From Hyphomicrobiales bacterium (GTDB lineage: Bacteria > Pseudomonadota > Alphaproteobacteria > Rhizobiales > NORP267), in assembly GCA_021775875.1 (NCBI GenBank), contig JAJFHA010000013.1, positions 1 to 50,270 of the forward strand: 50,270 bases of DNA, written 5' to 3'. Every line of letters begins with the position of its first letter. The first letter of the stretch is position 1. Positions 17,020-25,346 of this stretch are shown piece after piece. Under the pieces are notes generated by a model, which saw nothing but the letters and a program-made list of their open reading frames with translations, did not search any database and was not told the DNA's origin. The position numbers and the translations under genes are program-made.

Positions 17020-17238
17020 TGTCTCAAGCCCCTTACCCACACGTCACAGGCCATGTTTTGAACCTGTTTTTCGCGTCCAGAATATGCGGACAGCTCTAAT
17101 CCCTGGTGCCATTGGACGTTAAAGATGTAACCAAGAGTTTAATCTGAAGCCCACAACAGGTATTTTTACTTCAAAAATAGTGAGATAAATTAAATTCAGA
17201 TTTTGGGATTTGCAGAATAAATAGAGGTGGACACTGGT

Positions 17239-17511
17239 TTGAACCGTGAATTAGCTGAAGAATACGCATTAAAAGCATTACATTTCATTGGGGCAGAAAA
17301 TGACCGTTTGGACAGATTTATGGCGCTGTCAGGCCTCGACCCCGATACCATGCGGGAAGCAGCGGCGAACGATTCGTTTCTTGCCGCTATCCTGGAATAT
17401 CTGATGGGCGACGAATCGCTTCTTCTGGTTTTCACCAGCGATATCGGAGTGCCGCCGGAAACTGTTAAAGCCGCCTGGGCAAGCCTGGCAAGAAACCCCC
17501 ATGAAATTTGA
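17239..17511 (+). CDS. DUF3572 family protein
   Basis: A small acidic, all-helical protein with the DUF3572 pattern: EEYALKALHFIGAENDRLDRF, then GLDPDTMREAAANDSFLAAIL, then a short LARNPHE end. Its role is unknown. I favour the TTG at 17239 (90 residues) because AGAGGTGG at 17223-17230 is ideally spaced from it; the GTG at 17227 lies inside that ribosome site. The family is almost confined to alphaproteobacteria and commonly lies between divK and dinB, as here, but with two extra genes before dinB. No signal peptide or membrane span is seen. Confidence 0.88.
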   Translation: MNRELAEEYALKALHFIGAENDRLDRFMALSGLDPDTMREAAANDSFLAAILEYLMGDESLLLVFTSDIGVPPETVKAAWASLARNPHEI

Positions 17512-17520
17512 ACCCGGATC

Positions 17521-18195
17521 ATGACCAGTAACAGCCAACTTGATGCAACGACGCGAGCACAAATTGACGCGCTGGATTTAACCCCCCAGCCCTTGATCAT
17601 CTGCGACATGGACGAGGTATTGTTGAATTTTGTCATCGCCCTCGAAGGTCACCTGGACCGCAACGGCTTTTGGCTGGACAAGCAGTCTTTCGCCCTGAAC
17701 GGCAACATAAAATATAATGGCGGCCATGATCCGGCAGATACCGATCAGGTCCGTGAATTGATTTATACATTCTTTGCCAACGAGACCGCCAACATGACCC
17801 TTGTCCCCGGTGCACGCGAGGCGTTGACAACTCTAGCTGATCATGCCGAAATCGTATTCCTCACCAACATGCCAGACATCTACCGTGACGCCCGGCTGGA
17901 AAACCTGAACGGCCACGGCATCTATCATCCAGTGGTGACAAATTCCGGCCCCAAGGGCCCTGCGGCAATTGAAATTGCCCGCAAAGCCGGTGAACCGGTT
18001 TTCTTTCTTGATGATACACCGGGCAATATCAAATCCGTAAAAGCCGCATTGCCGGAAGCCCACGTTATCCATTTCATCGCTGATCCTGATTTTGCAAGTC
18101 TGGTGGAAAAAATCGATGGTATTTCGCTGCGCTCCAGCGACTGGCAGGAAACCCATAAACATATCCATTCAATTCTGGATGGGTCCAAGGGGTGA
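17521..18195 (+). CDS. HAD superfamily hydrolase-like protein
   Basis: A 224-residue HAD-fold protein, probably a phosphatase. Motif I is D29-M-D31 in IICDMDEVLLNF, with the nucleophile and the acid/base aspartates both present. Motif II is VFLTNMP (threonine/asparagine), the motif III lysine is in GPKGPAA and motif IV is FFLDDTPGN. The cap between motifs I and II (about 40-95) is helical. The substrate is unknown. It starts 9 bases after DUF3572 and overlaps the downstream sugar kinase start by 4 bases (GTGA), so the two are translationally coupled; a linked sugar/sugar-phosphate function is inferred only from that. It interrupts the usual DUF3572-dinB neighbourhood. Confidence 0.85.
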   Translation: MTSNSQLDATTRAQIDALDLTPQPLIICDMDEVLLNFVIALEGHLDRNGFWLDKQSFALNGNIKYNGGHDPADTDQVRELIYTFFANETANMTLVPGAREALTTLADHAEIVFLTNMPDIYRDARLENLNGHGIYHPVVTNSGPKGPAAIEIARKAGEPVFFLDDTPGNIKSVKAALPEAHVIHFIADPDFASLVEKIDGISLRSSDWQETHKHIHSILDGSKG

Positions 18196-19103
18196 CCATC
18201 GACCATTCTATTGGCATCGATCTTGGCGGAACGAAAATATCCGGAATTATTCTCGGCACCGCGCCGGAGCCATTAGCCAAAATTCGCATCACTGCTCCCA
18301 AAGGACATTACCGCGAGACCCTGAATACAATCCGCGATATTGCAAATCGCCTTGAACAAGAAGTAGGATTTCAAGTTCCGCTCCCGGTGGGCATCGGGGT
18401 CCCCGGGTCGATATCGCCAAAAGATAATTGCCTGCAAAATGCAAATTCCGTTTGGCTGAATGGCAAACCGATCCTTGAAAATTTGCAAGAAGTGCTGGAC
18501 CGTCCGGTACGGTTGGCAAATGACGCAAATTGCTTCGCCATTTCGGAATATACAGACGGTGCCGGGAACGGCGCCAAAACCCTGTTTGGTGTCATTATAG
18601 GAACCGGTTGCGGTGGTGGCATTGTCAGAAACGGCAGCATCATCGATGGCCCTCGCGGAATTGGCGGCGAATGGGGCCACAATCCACTGCCCTGGCCAAC
18701 TATGGAAGAAGTGCCCGGCCCCAAATGCTGGTGCGGCCTGAACGGATGTCTTGAGACATGGATATCAGGCCCCGCACTGGAAGCTGACTATTTTGGAGAA
18801 ACCGGAAAGCAATTGTCTGCCGAACAGATCGCCGCTGCATCAGACAATCAAACAGCAATACTTTGTCTGGGTCGCCATGCCAACCGGCTTGCCCGTGGCC
18901 TGGCCAGCGTCGTCAACATGATTGACCCCGATATCATTGTGCTTGGTGGTGGGCTCTCAAATATGCCGCACCTATATTCACGATTGCCTGAATTGATGGC
19001 GCGGCATATCTTTGCAACAGACAAATCGGTAGATATTCGCCCACCACTTCACGGTGATGATAGCGGCGTTAGAGGCGCAGCCAGATTATGGCGTCAGAGC
19101 TAG
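18192..19103 (+). CDS. ROK family sugar kinase, Mak (fructokinase/mannokinase)-like
   Basis: The 303-residue protein starts with GTG overlapping the HAD stop (GTGA). It has the ATP-binding IGIDLGGTKISG, the second phosphate loop GVIIGTGCGGG, the sugar-binding GGEWGHNPLP and the zinc motif CWCGLNGCLETWISG. The pairing of EWGHNPLP with CxCGxxGCxETxISG closely resembles E. coli Mak, so fructose or mannose phosphorylation is the best guess. It lacks the N-terminal DNA-binding domain of NagC/XylR-type ROK repressors, so it is an enzyme rather than a regulator. It overlaps the dinB start by 16 bases. Confidence 0.9.
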   Translation: MTIDHSIGIDLGGTKISGIILGTAPEPLAKIRITAPKGHYRETLNTIRDIANRLEQEVGFQVPLPVGIGVPGSISPKDNCLQNANSVWLNGKPILENLQEVLDRPVRLANDANCFAISEYTDGAGNGAKTLFGVIIGTGCGGGIVRNGSIIDGPRGIGGEWGHNPLPWPTMEEVPGPKCWCGLNGCLETWISGPALEADYFGETGKQLSAEQIAAASDNQTAILCLGRHANRLARGLASVVNMIDPDIIVLGGGLSNMPHLYSRLPELMARHIFATDKSVDIRPPLHGDDSGVRGAARLWRQS

Positions 19104-20410
19104 ACCCAAACCATTCGGAAGACTATCCGGACAGGATGCACAATTGTCTGTGCCGGGAATGTTCAAATTTATACGAGGCTGAACCGGCACAAAACAACGG
19201 CCAAAGGTGTCCGGTTTGTGCCAGCCCGCGTGTAATTGAGCATCCTGAAATCACAACCCTGTCGATCGCCCATATCGATTGTGATGCGTTTTATGCCAGT
19301 GTTGAAAAGCGCGATAACCCGGACATTCGCGACAAACCCGTCATAATCGGTGGCGAGCAACGGGGCGTCGTTGCCGCCGCCTGCTATATTGCGCGAACCT
19401 ACGGCATTCGCTCTGCCATGCCCATGTTCAAGGCGAAGCGCGCTTGCTCTGAAGCAATTATCATTCCGCCCGATATGGCAAAATACTCGCGCGTCGGTCG
19501 TGAAATCCGCGAGATGATGCGGGAAATCACCCCGCTCGTAGAACCGATTTCCATCGACGAAGCGTTCCTGGATTTGAACGGGACCGAGCGCATGCACAAT
19601 GCCTGCGCCGCCCAAACCCTCGCTACTTTGGCTCGGCGCATCGAAGCCGAAGTGGGAGTCACGGTGTCGGTCGGATTGAGCCATAATAAATTTCTGGCAA
19701 AAATCGCGTCCGATCTGAAAAAACCACGAGGTTTTGCCTTGATCGGGAGAGCGGAAACCAAAGCCTTTCTCAATGACAAGCCAATCGGCATTATCTGGGG
19801 TGTCGGCAAGGTCACGCAAAAAAAACTGATCAAGGGAGGTGTTCGCACAATTGCTGATTTGCGCCAGCTTGATTTGGCAACGCTGACCACAAAATTCGGT
19901 GTGCTGGGATCTAGATTGCATAATCTCGCACGCGGCAAAGACACAAGGACAGTCAACCCGCATCAAGATACCAAAAGCGTCTCCAGCGAGACCACATTCA
20001 ATACTGATATTTCGAATTCAAATGATCTCGAGCGTCATCTATGGATGCAATGCGAGCGAACCTCGGCCCGGCTTAAAGCGGCCAATCTATCAGGTGTAAC
20101 CATTACCCTGAAAATGAAAACCGCGCGATTCCAAACGGTGACCCGCCGCATAACGCTGAAATCTCCAACCAGCCTCGCTGACACGATCTTCAAACAAGCC
20201 GCAATGCTGCTCGCGCGTGAACCCGCTGGCACTGAATACCGTCTGATCGGCGTTGGCGTTTCGGGGTTGATAGAAGGGATACGCACGGACCCGGTCGATT
20301 TTCTCGACCCATCTGCTGCCCGTCAGGCAAACCTTGAATTGGCAACGGACAAACTCCGCTCAAAATTCGGCAAGAATGTTGTTGGCAAAGGCCGCGCCCT
20401 GAAACGATAG
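19088..20410 (+). CDS. dinB: DNA polymerase IV with an N-terminal cysteine module
   Basis: A Y-family translesion polymerase of 440 residues. The catalytic motifs HIDCDAFYASVEKRDNP (aspartates near 64-66) and SIDEAFLDLNG are intact. The steric-gate region is standard, then come a thumb helix-hairpin (IGIIWGVGKVTQKKL) and the little-finger domain. Before the polymerase core lies a 50-residue extension with C22-x2-C25 and C41-x2-C44, a probable zinc ribbon that recurs in alphaproteobacterial DinB but is absent from E. coli DinB. The ATG at 19088 overlaps the sugar kinase; an internal ATG at 19136 would keep the cysteines. I see no LexA box upstream. It converges on eipB. Confidence 0.95.
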   Translation: MASELDPNHSEDYPDRMHNCLCRECSNLYEAEPAQNNGQRCPVCASPRVIEHPEITTLSIAHIDCDAFYASVEKRDNPDIRDKPVIIGGEQRGVVAAACYIARTYGIRSAMPMFKAKRACSEAIIIPPDMAKYSRVGREIREMMREITPLVEPISIDEAFLDLNGTERMHNACAAQTLATLARRIEAEVGVTVSVGLSHNKFLAKIASDLKKPRGFALIGRAETKAFLNDKPIGIIWGVGKVTQKKLIKGGVRTIADLRQLDLATLTTKFGVLGSRLHNLARGKDTRTVNPHQDTKSVSSETTFNTDISNSNDLERHLWMQCERTSARLKAANLSGVTITLKMKTARFQTVTRRITLKSPTSLADTIFKQAAMLLAREPAGTEYRLIGVGVSGLIEGIRTDPVDFLDPSAARQANLELATDKLRSKFGKNVVGKGRALKR

Positions 20411-20432
20411 GCTCAGCCGACCGCGAAGCCGC

Positions 20433-21317
20433 TCAATCGTCGCATGGATATTGATCCAGGAACTCGATATCAATTAAACTTGCCCGTAAAACAATATCAC
20501 CGTAATCGATCAGAATATTGGTGCTGACACCGTTGCGAAACAAATCAAAAGACAATTGATATGCCGGAACCTGTTCGCCACCCTCATCCTTGTCGAAATA
20601 TGCCAGCGAGACCGGCCAGTAAATCTTGCCCCTGAGAGGCTCGGCACCGCTTACGCCCTCAATATCACTGCGTGACGGCAAACCCATAACCGCATTCGTG
20701 GCATAAACCTTGTCGCCCGTATCTGATCCGTCGAAGACATCACGCTGTAAAAATCGCACGCCCCGCTCCGCCTGATCAATCATCAGAGCCATATGCTCAG
20801 TTGGAAACAAAACCTCTTTCGGGATTTCAAATTGTTTCTCTTCAGGAATATCCAGGTCAATCATGATACCCGGCCCGTCCCCACGCGCCGCATCGCCGCC
20901 TGACGACAGCGATAAATTACCGTCAAGATATTGCCGCATGTTGAACCGGAACGACATACCATTACCGGATTCCCACGTTGTTGATTGCACATCCGTCGTG
21001 GTGGAATTTCCATTCTGTCGCTGATACCGGGTAAAAAATCGCATGTTCAGGGTAAACCCCTGACACGCATCGCCATCAAATTCGAGGACCACACGACCGG
21101 TTGCAGAAACGGCACTTGACTGGCCTTCAACATGTTCGGTGACCACGTCGTAAACTGCGCGGTGAGCCACAAGTTCAGCCGCCACCAGATCAGTCGGCAT
21201 CAACAGGAACGCCGTAGAGCCAACCATAACAGCCAGAGACGGTATTGGCCGCCACGAAAACACATCGACAAAAACACTAAATCCCAGAGAAAAAACAAAT
21301 TTCGATGATTTTGTCAC
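20433..21317 (-). CDS. eipB: Periplasmic cell-envelope integrity protein EipB (DUF1849)
   Basis: EipB of Brucella is a periplasmic beta-spiral protein needed for envelope integrity. Here a hydrophobic N-terminus (SLAVMVGSTAFLLM) ending near AAELVAHRAVYDV is the signal peptide, followed by the family opening AHRAVYDV and GRVVLEFDGDACQGF. The two conserved cysteines that form a disulfide in the family are present, in DACQG and in the last four residues (PCDD). I choose the GTG at 21317 (294 residues) because AGGAAG lies five bases before it. A longer frame from an ATG at 21401 adds 28 residues with no signal character. It converges on dinB and diverges from the dehydrogenase gene. Confidence 0.88.
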   Translation of the reverse strand: MTKSSKFVFSLGFSVFVDVFSWRPIPSLAVMVGSTAFLLMPTDLVAAELVAHRAVYDVVTEHVEGQSSAVSATGRVVLEFDGDACQGFTLNMRFFTRYQRQNGNSTTTDVQSTTWESGNGMSFRFNMRQYLDGNLSLSSGGDAARGDGPGIMIDLDIPEEKQFEIPKEVLFPTEHMALMIDQAERGVRFLQRDVFDGSDTGDKVYATNAVMGLPSRSDIEGVSGAEPLRGKIYWPVSLAYFDKDEGGEQVPAYQLSFDLFRNGVSTNILIDYGDIVLRASLIDIEFLDQYPCDD

Positions 21318-21434
21318 TGTCTTCCTGGTCCCTGTCCTATTACAATAGGTGCCTGGCTCTGCTTCTATTGGAGCAGCATATTGGAGCACTTCCCCGTCCA
21401 TACAACAATACGATTTTTCTGGTGATTTCTTTAA

Positions 21435-22409
21435 ATGATTGAAACTGCTAAAGCACGGATTTTGGTGACCCGAAAATTACCCCCCGCAGTAGAAACGCGG
21501 CTTGGCCAATCCTTTACCTCCACTTTCAATCCGGATGATACACTCCCAACGTCTGAAAGCCTCGCACAGATGAGCGCAGGTTATGACGCCTTGCTGGTCT
21601 GCTCGACAGAAAAACTTGGCAAAGAGGTTATCGATGCACTACCGGATACCATCCGTATTATCGCAACTTTTTCCGTTGGCACTGATCATATCGATATCGC
21701 TGCAGCGGCAGCGCGTGGCATTGTTGTAACCAATACGCCCGACGTCCTGACAGACGCAACGGCTGATATAGCGATGCTGCTTATGCTCGGCGCTGCACGC
21801 GGCGCTTATGATGGCGAGCGCACAGTGCGCGAAGACCGTTGGGATGTATGGTGCGCTACCCACCCGCTCGGGGTCCAGGTAACAGGAAAAACCGTTGGCA
21901 TTCTAGGCATGGGACGCATCGGCAGAGCCTTCGCCAAGCGCGCCCGGGGGTTTGATATGAAAATTCTCTATCATGGCCGCAATCGCCTCGATCCTTCGTT
22001 GGAAAACGGTGAGGAATTCGACGAAAATCTCGACGACATGCTGGCGCGTTCAGATTTTCTTTCGATCCATTGCGCCTCGACGCCTACAACGCGCGGCCTG
22101 ATCAACGCCACCAGCATCGCAAAACTTCCTGACGGCGCGGTAATTGTGAACACCGCTCGTGGCGATATCATTGATGATGATGCCCTTATTTCTGCGCTCA
22201 AATCGGGTAAATTGGCGGCTGCCGGTCTTGATGTATTCAACAACGAGCCGAATATTGATCCGCGCTACCGTGAGCTGGAAAATGTTTTTCTGCTGCCCCA
22301 TCTGGGCAGCGCCACAATTGAAACCCGCGATGCCATGGGATTTCGCGCAATCGATAATCTTGAAGCATTCTTTTCCGGGGGAATTCCTCGCGACATCGTA
22401 TCCGCATAA
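21435..22409 (+). CDS. D-isomer-specific 2-hydroxyacid dehydrogenase (glyoxylate/hydroxypyruvate reductase type)
   Basis: A 324-residue NAD(P)-dependent reductase. It has the Rossmann motif GILGMGRIGRAFAKRARG, the substrate arginine in NTARGDIID, the glutamate in FNNEP and the catalytic histidine in LLPHLGSAT. The closest relatives by pattern are D-glycerate dehydrogenase and glyoxylate/hydroxypyruvate reductases of methylotrophic and serine-cycle alphaproteobacteria. A phosphoglycerate dehydrogenase is less likely because there is no C-terminal ACT domain. It heads a co-directional series; ridA follows after 27 bases. Confidence 0.92.
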   Translation: MIETAKARILVTRKLPPAVETRLGQSFTSTFNPDDTLPTSESLAQMSAGYDALLVCSTEKLGKEVIDALPDTIRIIATFSVGTDHIDIAAAAARGIVVTNTPDVLTDATADIAMLLMLGAARGAYDGERTVREDRWDVWCATHPLGVQVTGKTVGILGMGRIGRAFAKRARGFDMKILYHGRNRLDPSLENGEEFDENLDDMLARSDFLSIHCASTPTTRGLINATSIAKLPDGAVIVNTARGDIIDDDALISALKSGKLAAAGLDVFNNEPNIDPRYRELENVFLLPHLGSATIETRDAMGFRAIDNLEAFFSGGIPRDIVSA

Positions 22410-22436
22410 CAGGCTCATTTTTACAAGGAGAAACAA

Positions 22437-22907
22437 ATGTCTGAAACACCTGAAGATCGATTGAAAAATATGGGGCTGGAACTACCGAAAGCATCTGGCG
22501 CCGCTGGAAATTACGTCCCATATGTTATTACCGGAAATCAGCTTTTCATTTCAGGCCAGGGACCAGTTGGACCAAATGGTTTTGAATATACTGGCAAAAT
22601 CGGAGACACCAAAACCCTTGAAGACGGCCAGGCCGCAGCCCGCCTGACCGCACTCAACCTGCTCGCCCAGGCTAAAGCCGCAGCAGGTGGTCTTGATCGC
22701 ATCGTTCGCTGCGTCAAGCTTGGCGGTTTTGTTAATTGCATGCCTGATTTTGCCGATCAGCCCCAGGTCATCAATGGCGCGTCAGACCTGATGGTCGAAG
22801 TCTTGGGTGAAGCCGGATACCATTCGCGGTTCGCCGTTGGCGTGGCAAACCTGCCCTTCGACATGACAGTGGAAATTGATGCCGTTTTTGAGATAAAGAC
22901 AGACTGA
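22437..22907 (+). CDS. RidA family protein (about 150-residue subgroup)
   Basis: RidA proteins hydrolyse reactive enamine/imine intermediates. This 156-residue member has NQLFISGQGPVGPNG near the start, LLAQAKAAAGGLDRIVRCVKLGGFV in the middle and a C-terminal HSRFAVGVANLPFDMTVEIDAVFE. The SR before FAVGVA is the equivalent of the conserved arginine that binds the substrate carboxylate. It belongs to the longer YjgF/RidA subgroup (with VGVANLP), which is distinct from archetypal RidA, and whose substrate is not well established. An ideal AAGGAG lies 5-6 bases before the ATG. Confidence 0.9.
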   Translation: MSETPEDRLKNMGLELPKASGAAGNYVPYVITGNQLFISGQGPVGPNGFEYTGKIGDTKTLEDGQAAARLTALNLLAQAKAAAGGLDRIVRCVKLGGFVNCMPDFADQPQVINGASDLMVEVLGEAGYHSRFAVGVANLPFDMTVEIDAVFEIKTD

Positions 22908-22930
22908 AGACATTCTTGAGGCATCAATCT

Positions 22931-23677
22931 ATGTCGCGTTTAAATTGGCTGACATCCCGTCCTGTAGCCCATCGCGGGCTGCACGACGCGGGTGCTGGCA
23001 TCATAGAAAACACCCGCTCGGCGATCATAGCTGCGCTTGACGCTGGCTATGCCATTGAAGTCGACCTTCAGGCGTCCGCTGATAATAAAGCCATGGTGTT
23101 TCATGATTTCTCGCTCAACCGATTGACTGATACAAACCGGTTTCTCAGCGAACTCACCGAAGCCGAACTCAAACAGGTTAAATTTAACGACACCGCCGAC
23201 CGGATGATGTCGCTGGAAGATCTCCTTAATCTGGTCCATGGCCGGGTTCCTGTTCTTCTGGAAATCAAAAACCTCGAAGCCAATATCGGCCCTCTTGAAG
23301 AAGAGATTGTCAGGGTTCTAAAATCCTATAGCGGTCATGTAGCGGTCATGTCCTTCGACCCCAAAGTAGTGGGCCAGTTCCGCAAACTGAACCCCGACCT
23401 TCCGCGCGGAATTGTTTCTGAAGATTTTCGCGATGACAATAAATGGGGCATGTTGACCAGGCTCCAGCGGTTTCAGTTACGCAACATGCTGCACTGGATC
23501 CGCGCCAAACCTGATTTTGTCGCTTATGGCATTCACAGCCTGCCCTGCGTCGCGCCGATGGTTGTGAGGTTCATTTTGTGGAAACCAGTTCTGACATGGA
23601 CCGTCCGCACCAAAGCCGAGCGTCAGCGCGCCCGAATTTTTGCAAATAACATCATTTTTGAAAATTTCAGGCCGTGA
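22931..23677 (+). CDS. Glycerophosphodiester phosphodiesterase
   Basis: The enzyme splits glycerophosphodiesters to glycerol-3-phosphate and an alcohol. The GDPD motifs are clear: VAHRGLH at the start, ENTRSAI, EVDLQASADNKAMVFHDFSLNRLTD (the catalytic E-D and the second histidine) and LLEIKN. With the ATG at 22931 (GAGG nine bases upstream) it has 248 residues; a TTG at 22916 overlaps that ribosome site. No signal peptide is seen, so it should be cytoplasmic like UgpQ. An 11-base tandem repeat (TAGCGGTCATG twice, 23329-23350) is embedded in the reading frame. Confidence 0.92.
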   Translation: MSRLNWLTSRPVAHRGLHDAGAGIIENTRSAIIAALDAGYAIEVDLQASADNKAMVFHDFSLNRLTDTNRFLSELTEAELKQVKFNDTADRMMSLEDLLNLVHGRVPVLLEIKNLEANIGPLEEEIVRVLKSYSGHVAVMSFDPKVVGQFRKLNPDLPRGIVSEDFRDDNKWGMLTRLQRFQLRNMLHWIRAKPDFVAYGIHSLPCVAPMVVRFILWKPVLTWTVRTKAERQRARIFANNIIFENFRP

Positions 23678-23707
23678 CCGGATAACGCACCCACGGAAAA
23701 GAAACAG

Positions 23708-24898
23708 ATGAGCGGGCAGGAACAAATTCAGGTTCATATAGAACCCAGCATGTCGGCAATTGATGCTGACGGATGGAATGCGTGCGCCCAAGCCTCCGAT
23801 ATCACGGCTCGCCCGGGTACAGGTTTCAACCCATTTATCTCATATGAATTTTTGAATAGCCTCGAACAAGCCGGATGCGTAAAAGCTGAAACCGGATGGT
23901 ATCCGCAACATATTGTCGTGAAGGATTCCGACGGCGTGATTGCCGCCTGTATGCCCAATTATCTTAAAGGCCACAGTCAGGGCGAGTATGTTTTTGATCA
24001 TGCCTGGGCCGACGCGCTGGAACGAACCGGCGGCAATTATTATCCGAAATTACAGGTATCAGTTCCTTTCAGTCCGGTAACCGGCCCACGCCTCCTGGTG
24101 GCACCGGGAAAAGATGTGATCCAGTATCAAAAAGCCATGGTGGATGCCCTCCACCAACTCAATGATTATTTCGAGACCTCTTCGACCCACCTGACTTTCC
24201 TGCCGGAAGAACAATGGAAGTTCCTAGGTGAGGAAGGCTTTTTACTGCGAAAAGACCAGCAATTCCACTGGATCAACAAGGGTTACGCAACTTTTGTTGA
24301 ATTTCTAAATGAATTGTCATCACGCAAGCGCAAGGCGATCCGACGCGAACGGGAAAAGGCCGCCGCCACCGGTTGCACATTTGAATGGATATCCGGAGAC
24401 GATCTAACAGAAGCTCATTGGGACGCATTTTATCAATTTTATCAGGATACCAGCGCGCGAAAATGGGGGCAGCCCTATTTGAACCGGACCTTCTTCTCAA
24501 AGCTCGGCGAAAGTCTGGGAAAATCGGTCGTCCTGATCATGGTCAAGCATGACGGCAGATATGTCGCTGGCGCTTTGAACATGATCGGAGGCGGTGTCAT
24601 TTACGGCCGCCACTGGGGTTGCATCGAAGACCACCCCTTCGTCCATTTCGAAACCTGCTATTATCAGGCCATCGACTATGCCATTGAACATAAATTGATG
24701 CGGGTTGAAGCTGGTGCCCAGGGGCCCCAAAAACTGGCGCGTGGATATTTACCGGTCACCACCTATAGCGCCCATCATATTACCCACGAAGGGCTACGAA
24801 ATGCTGTCGCACAATATTTGCGGGGAGAGCAGGAACATGTTGATATTGAAAGCCGGATTTTAGGCGAGCATTCACCTTTCAGGAAAGACAATTCCTGA
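23708..24898 (+). CDS. FemAB-like/GNAT acyltransferase (DUF482)
   Basis: A 396-residue member of the peptidogalycan-related PF04339 family. The N-terminal half has NPFISYEFLNSLE and PQHIVVKD. The core has the basic segment SSRKRKAIRREREKA near 200, and the C-terminal half holds the GNAT-like fold (YVAGALNMIGGGVIYGRHWGC), YYQAIDYAIEHKLMRVEAGAQG and a PVTTYSAHHI end. By analogy to FemX it could transfer an amino acid or acyl group to an envelope precursor, but no member has a firm reaction that I know of. There is no signal peptide. It sits between GDPD and HIT genes, an order I recall from other alphaproteobacteria near clpA. Confidence 0.88.
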   Translation: MSGQEQIQVHIEPSMSAIDADGWNACAQASDITARPGTGFNPFISYEFLNSLEQAGCVKAETGWYPQHIVVKDSDGVIAACMPNYLKGHSQGEYVFDHAWADALERTGGNYYPKLQVSVPFSPVTGPRLLVAPGKDVIQYQKAMVDALHQLNDYFETSSTHLTFLPEEQWKFLGEEGFLLRKDQQFHWINKGYATFVEFLNELSSRKRKAIRREREKAAATGCTFEWISGDDLTEAHWDAFYQFYQDTSARKWGQPYLNRTFFSKLGESLGKSVVLIMVKHDGRYVAGALNMIGGGVIYGRHWGCIEDHPFVHFETCYYQAIDYAIEHKLMRVEAGAQGPQKLARGYLPVTTYSAHHITHEGLRNAVAQYLRGEQEHVDIESRILGEHSPFRKDNS

Positions 24899-24923
24899 GA
24901 AAAATATTTGAGGAAAAACGATC

Positions 24924-25346
24924 ATGACTGAAAGCTACGATCCGGAAAATATCTTTGGCAAAATCCTGCGTGGCGAAATTCCCTGCCACAAGGTTTATGA
25001 AGATGATCTGACATTTGCCTTTATGGACATCATGCCGCGTGCAGACGGCCATACCCTGGTTATCCCGAAAAACCCGTCTCGAAATACACTCGATGCCGAT
25101 CCCTCCGATCTAGCTGCAGTCATTACGACCGCACAAAAAATCTCTGCGGCGGCCATGAAAGCATTTGATGCGCCGGGCATTTTGATTCAGCAGTTCAACG
25201 AACAGGCCGCCGGCCAGGTCGTTTTCCATCTCCATTTCCATGTGATCCCCCGACACGAAGGTATCAAGTTGAAACCCCATACCGGCGAAATGGCCGATCA
25301 GGATATCTTGAAATTGCACGCAGAAAAATTGCGCACTGCCCTATAA
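24924..25346 (+). CDS. HIT family protein (HINT-like nucleotide hydrolase)
   Basis: HIT proteins are nucleotide phosphoramidases or dinucleotide hydrolases. The 140-residue product shows IFGKILRGEIPCHKVYEDD at the start, DIMPRADGHTLVIPK, QQFNEQAAGQVVFHLHFHVIPRH with the histidine triad (HLHFHV), then a short helical end. The size and E-(D/N)-x4-F pattern suit the Hint branch rather than Fhit or GalT. GAGGA is nine bases before the ATG. Its 3' end overlaps the convergent azlD gene by six bases. Confidence 0.94.
   Translation: MTESYDPENIFGKILRGEIPCHKVYEDDLTFAFMDIMPRADGHTLVIPKNPSRNTLDADPSDLAAVITTAQKISAAAMKAFDAPGILIQQFNEQAAGQVVFHLHFHVIPRHEGIKLKPHTGEMADQDILKLHAEKLRTAL

Noticed and set aside
17110-17200. 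Possible CtrA box (TTAA-N7-TTAA) upstream of divK
   Set aside because: Several TTAA half-sites occur, but no pair has the 7-base spacing; the nearest candidates have two mismatches in one half.
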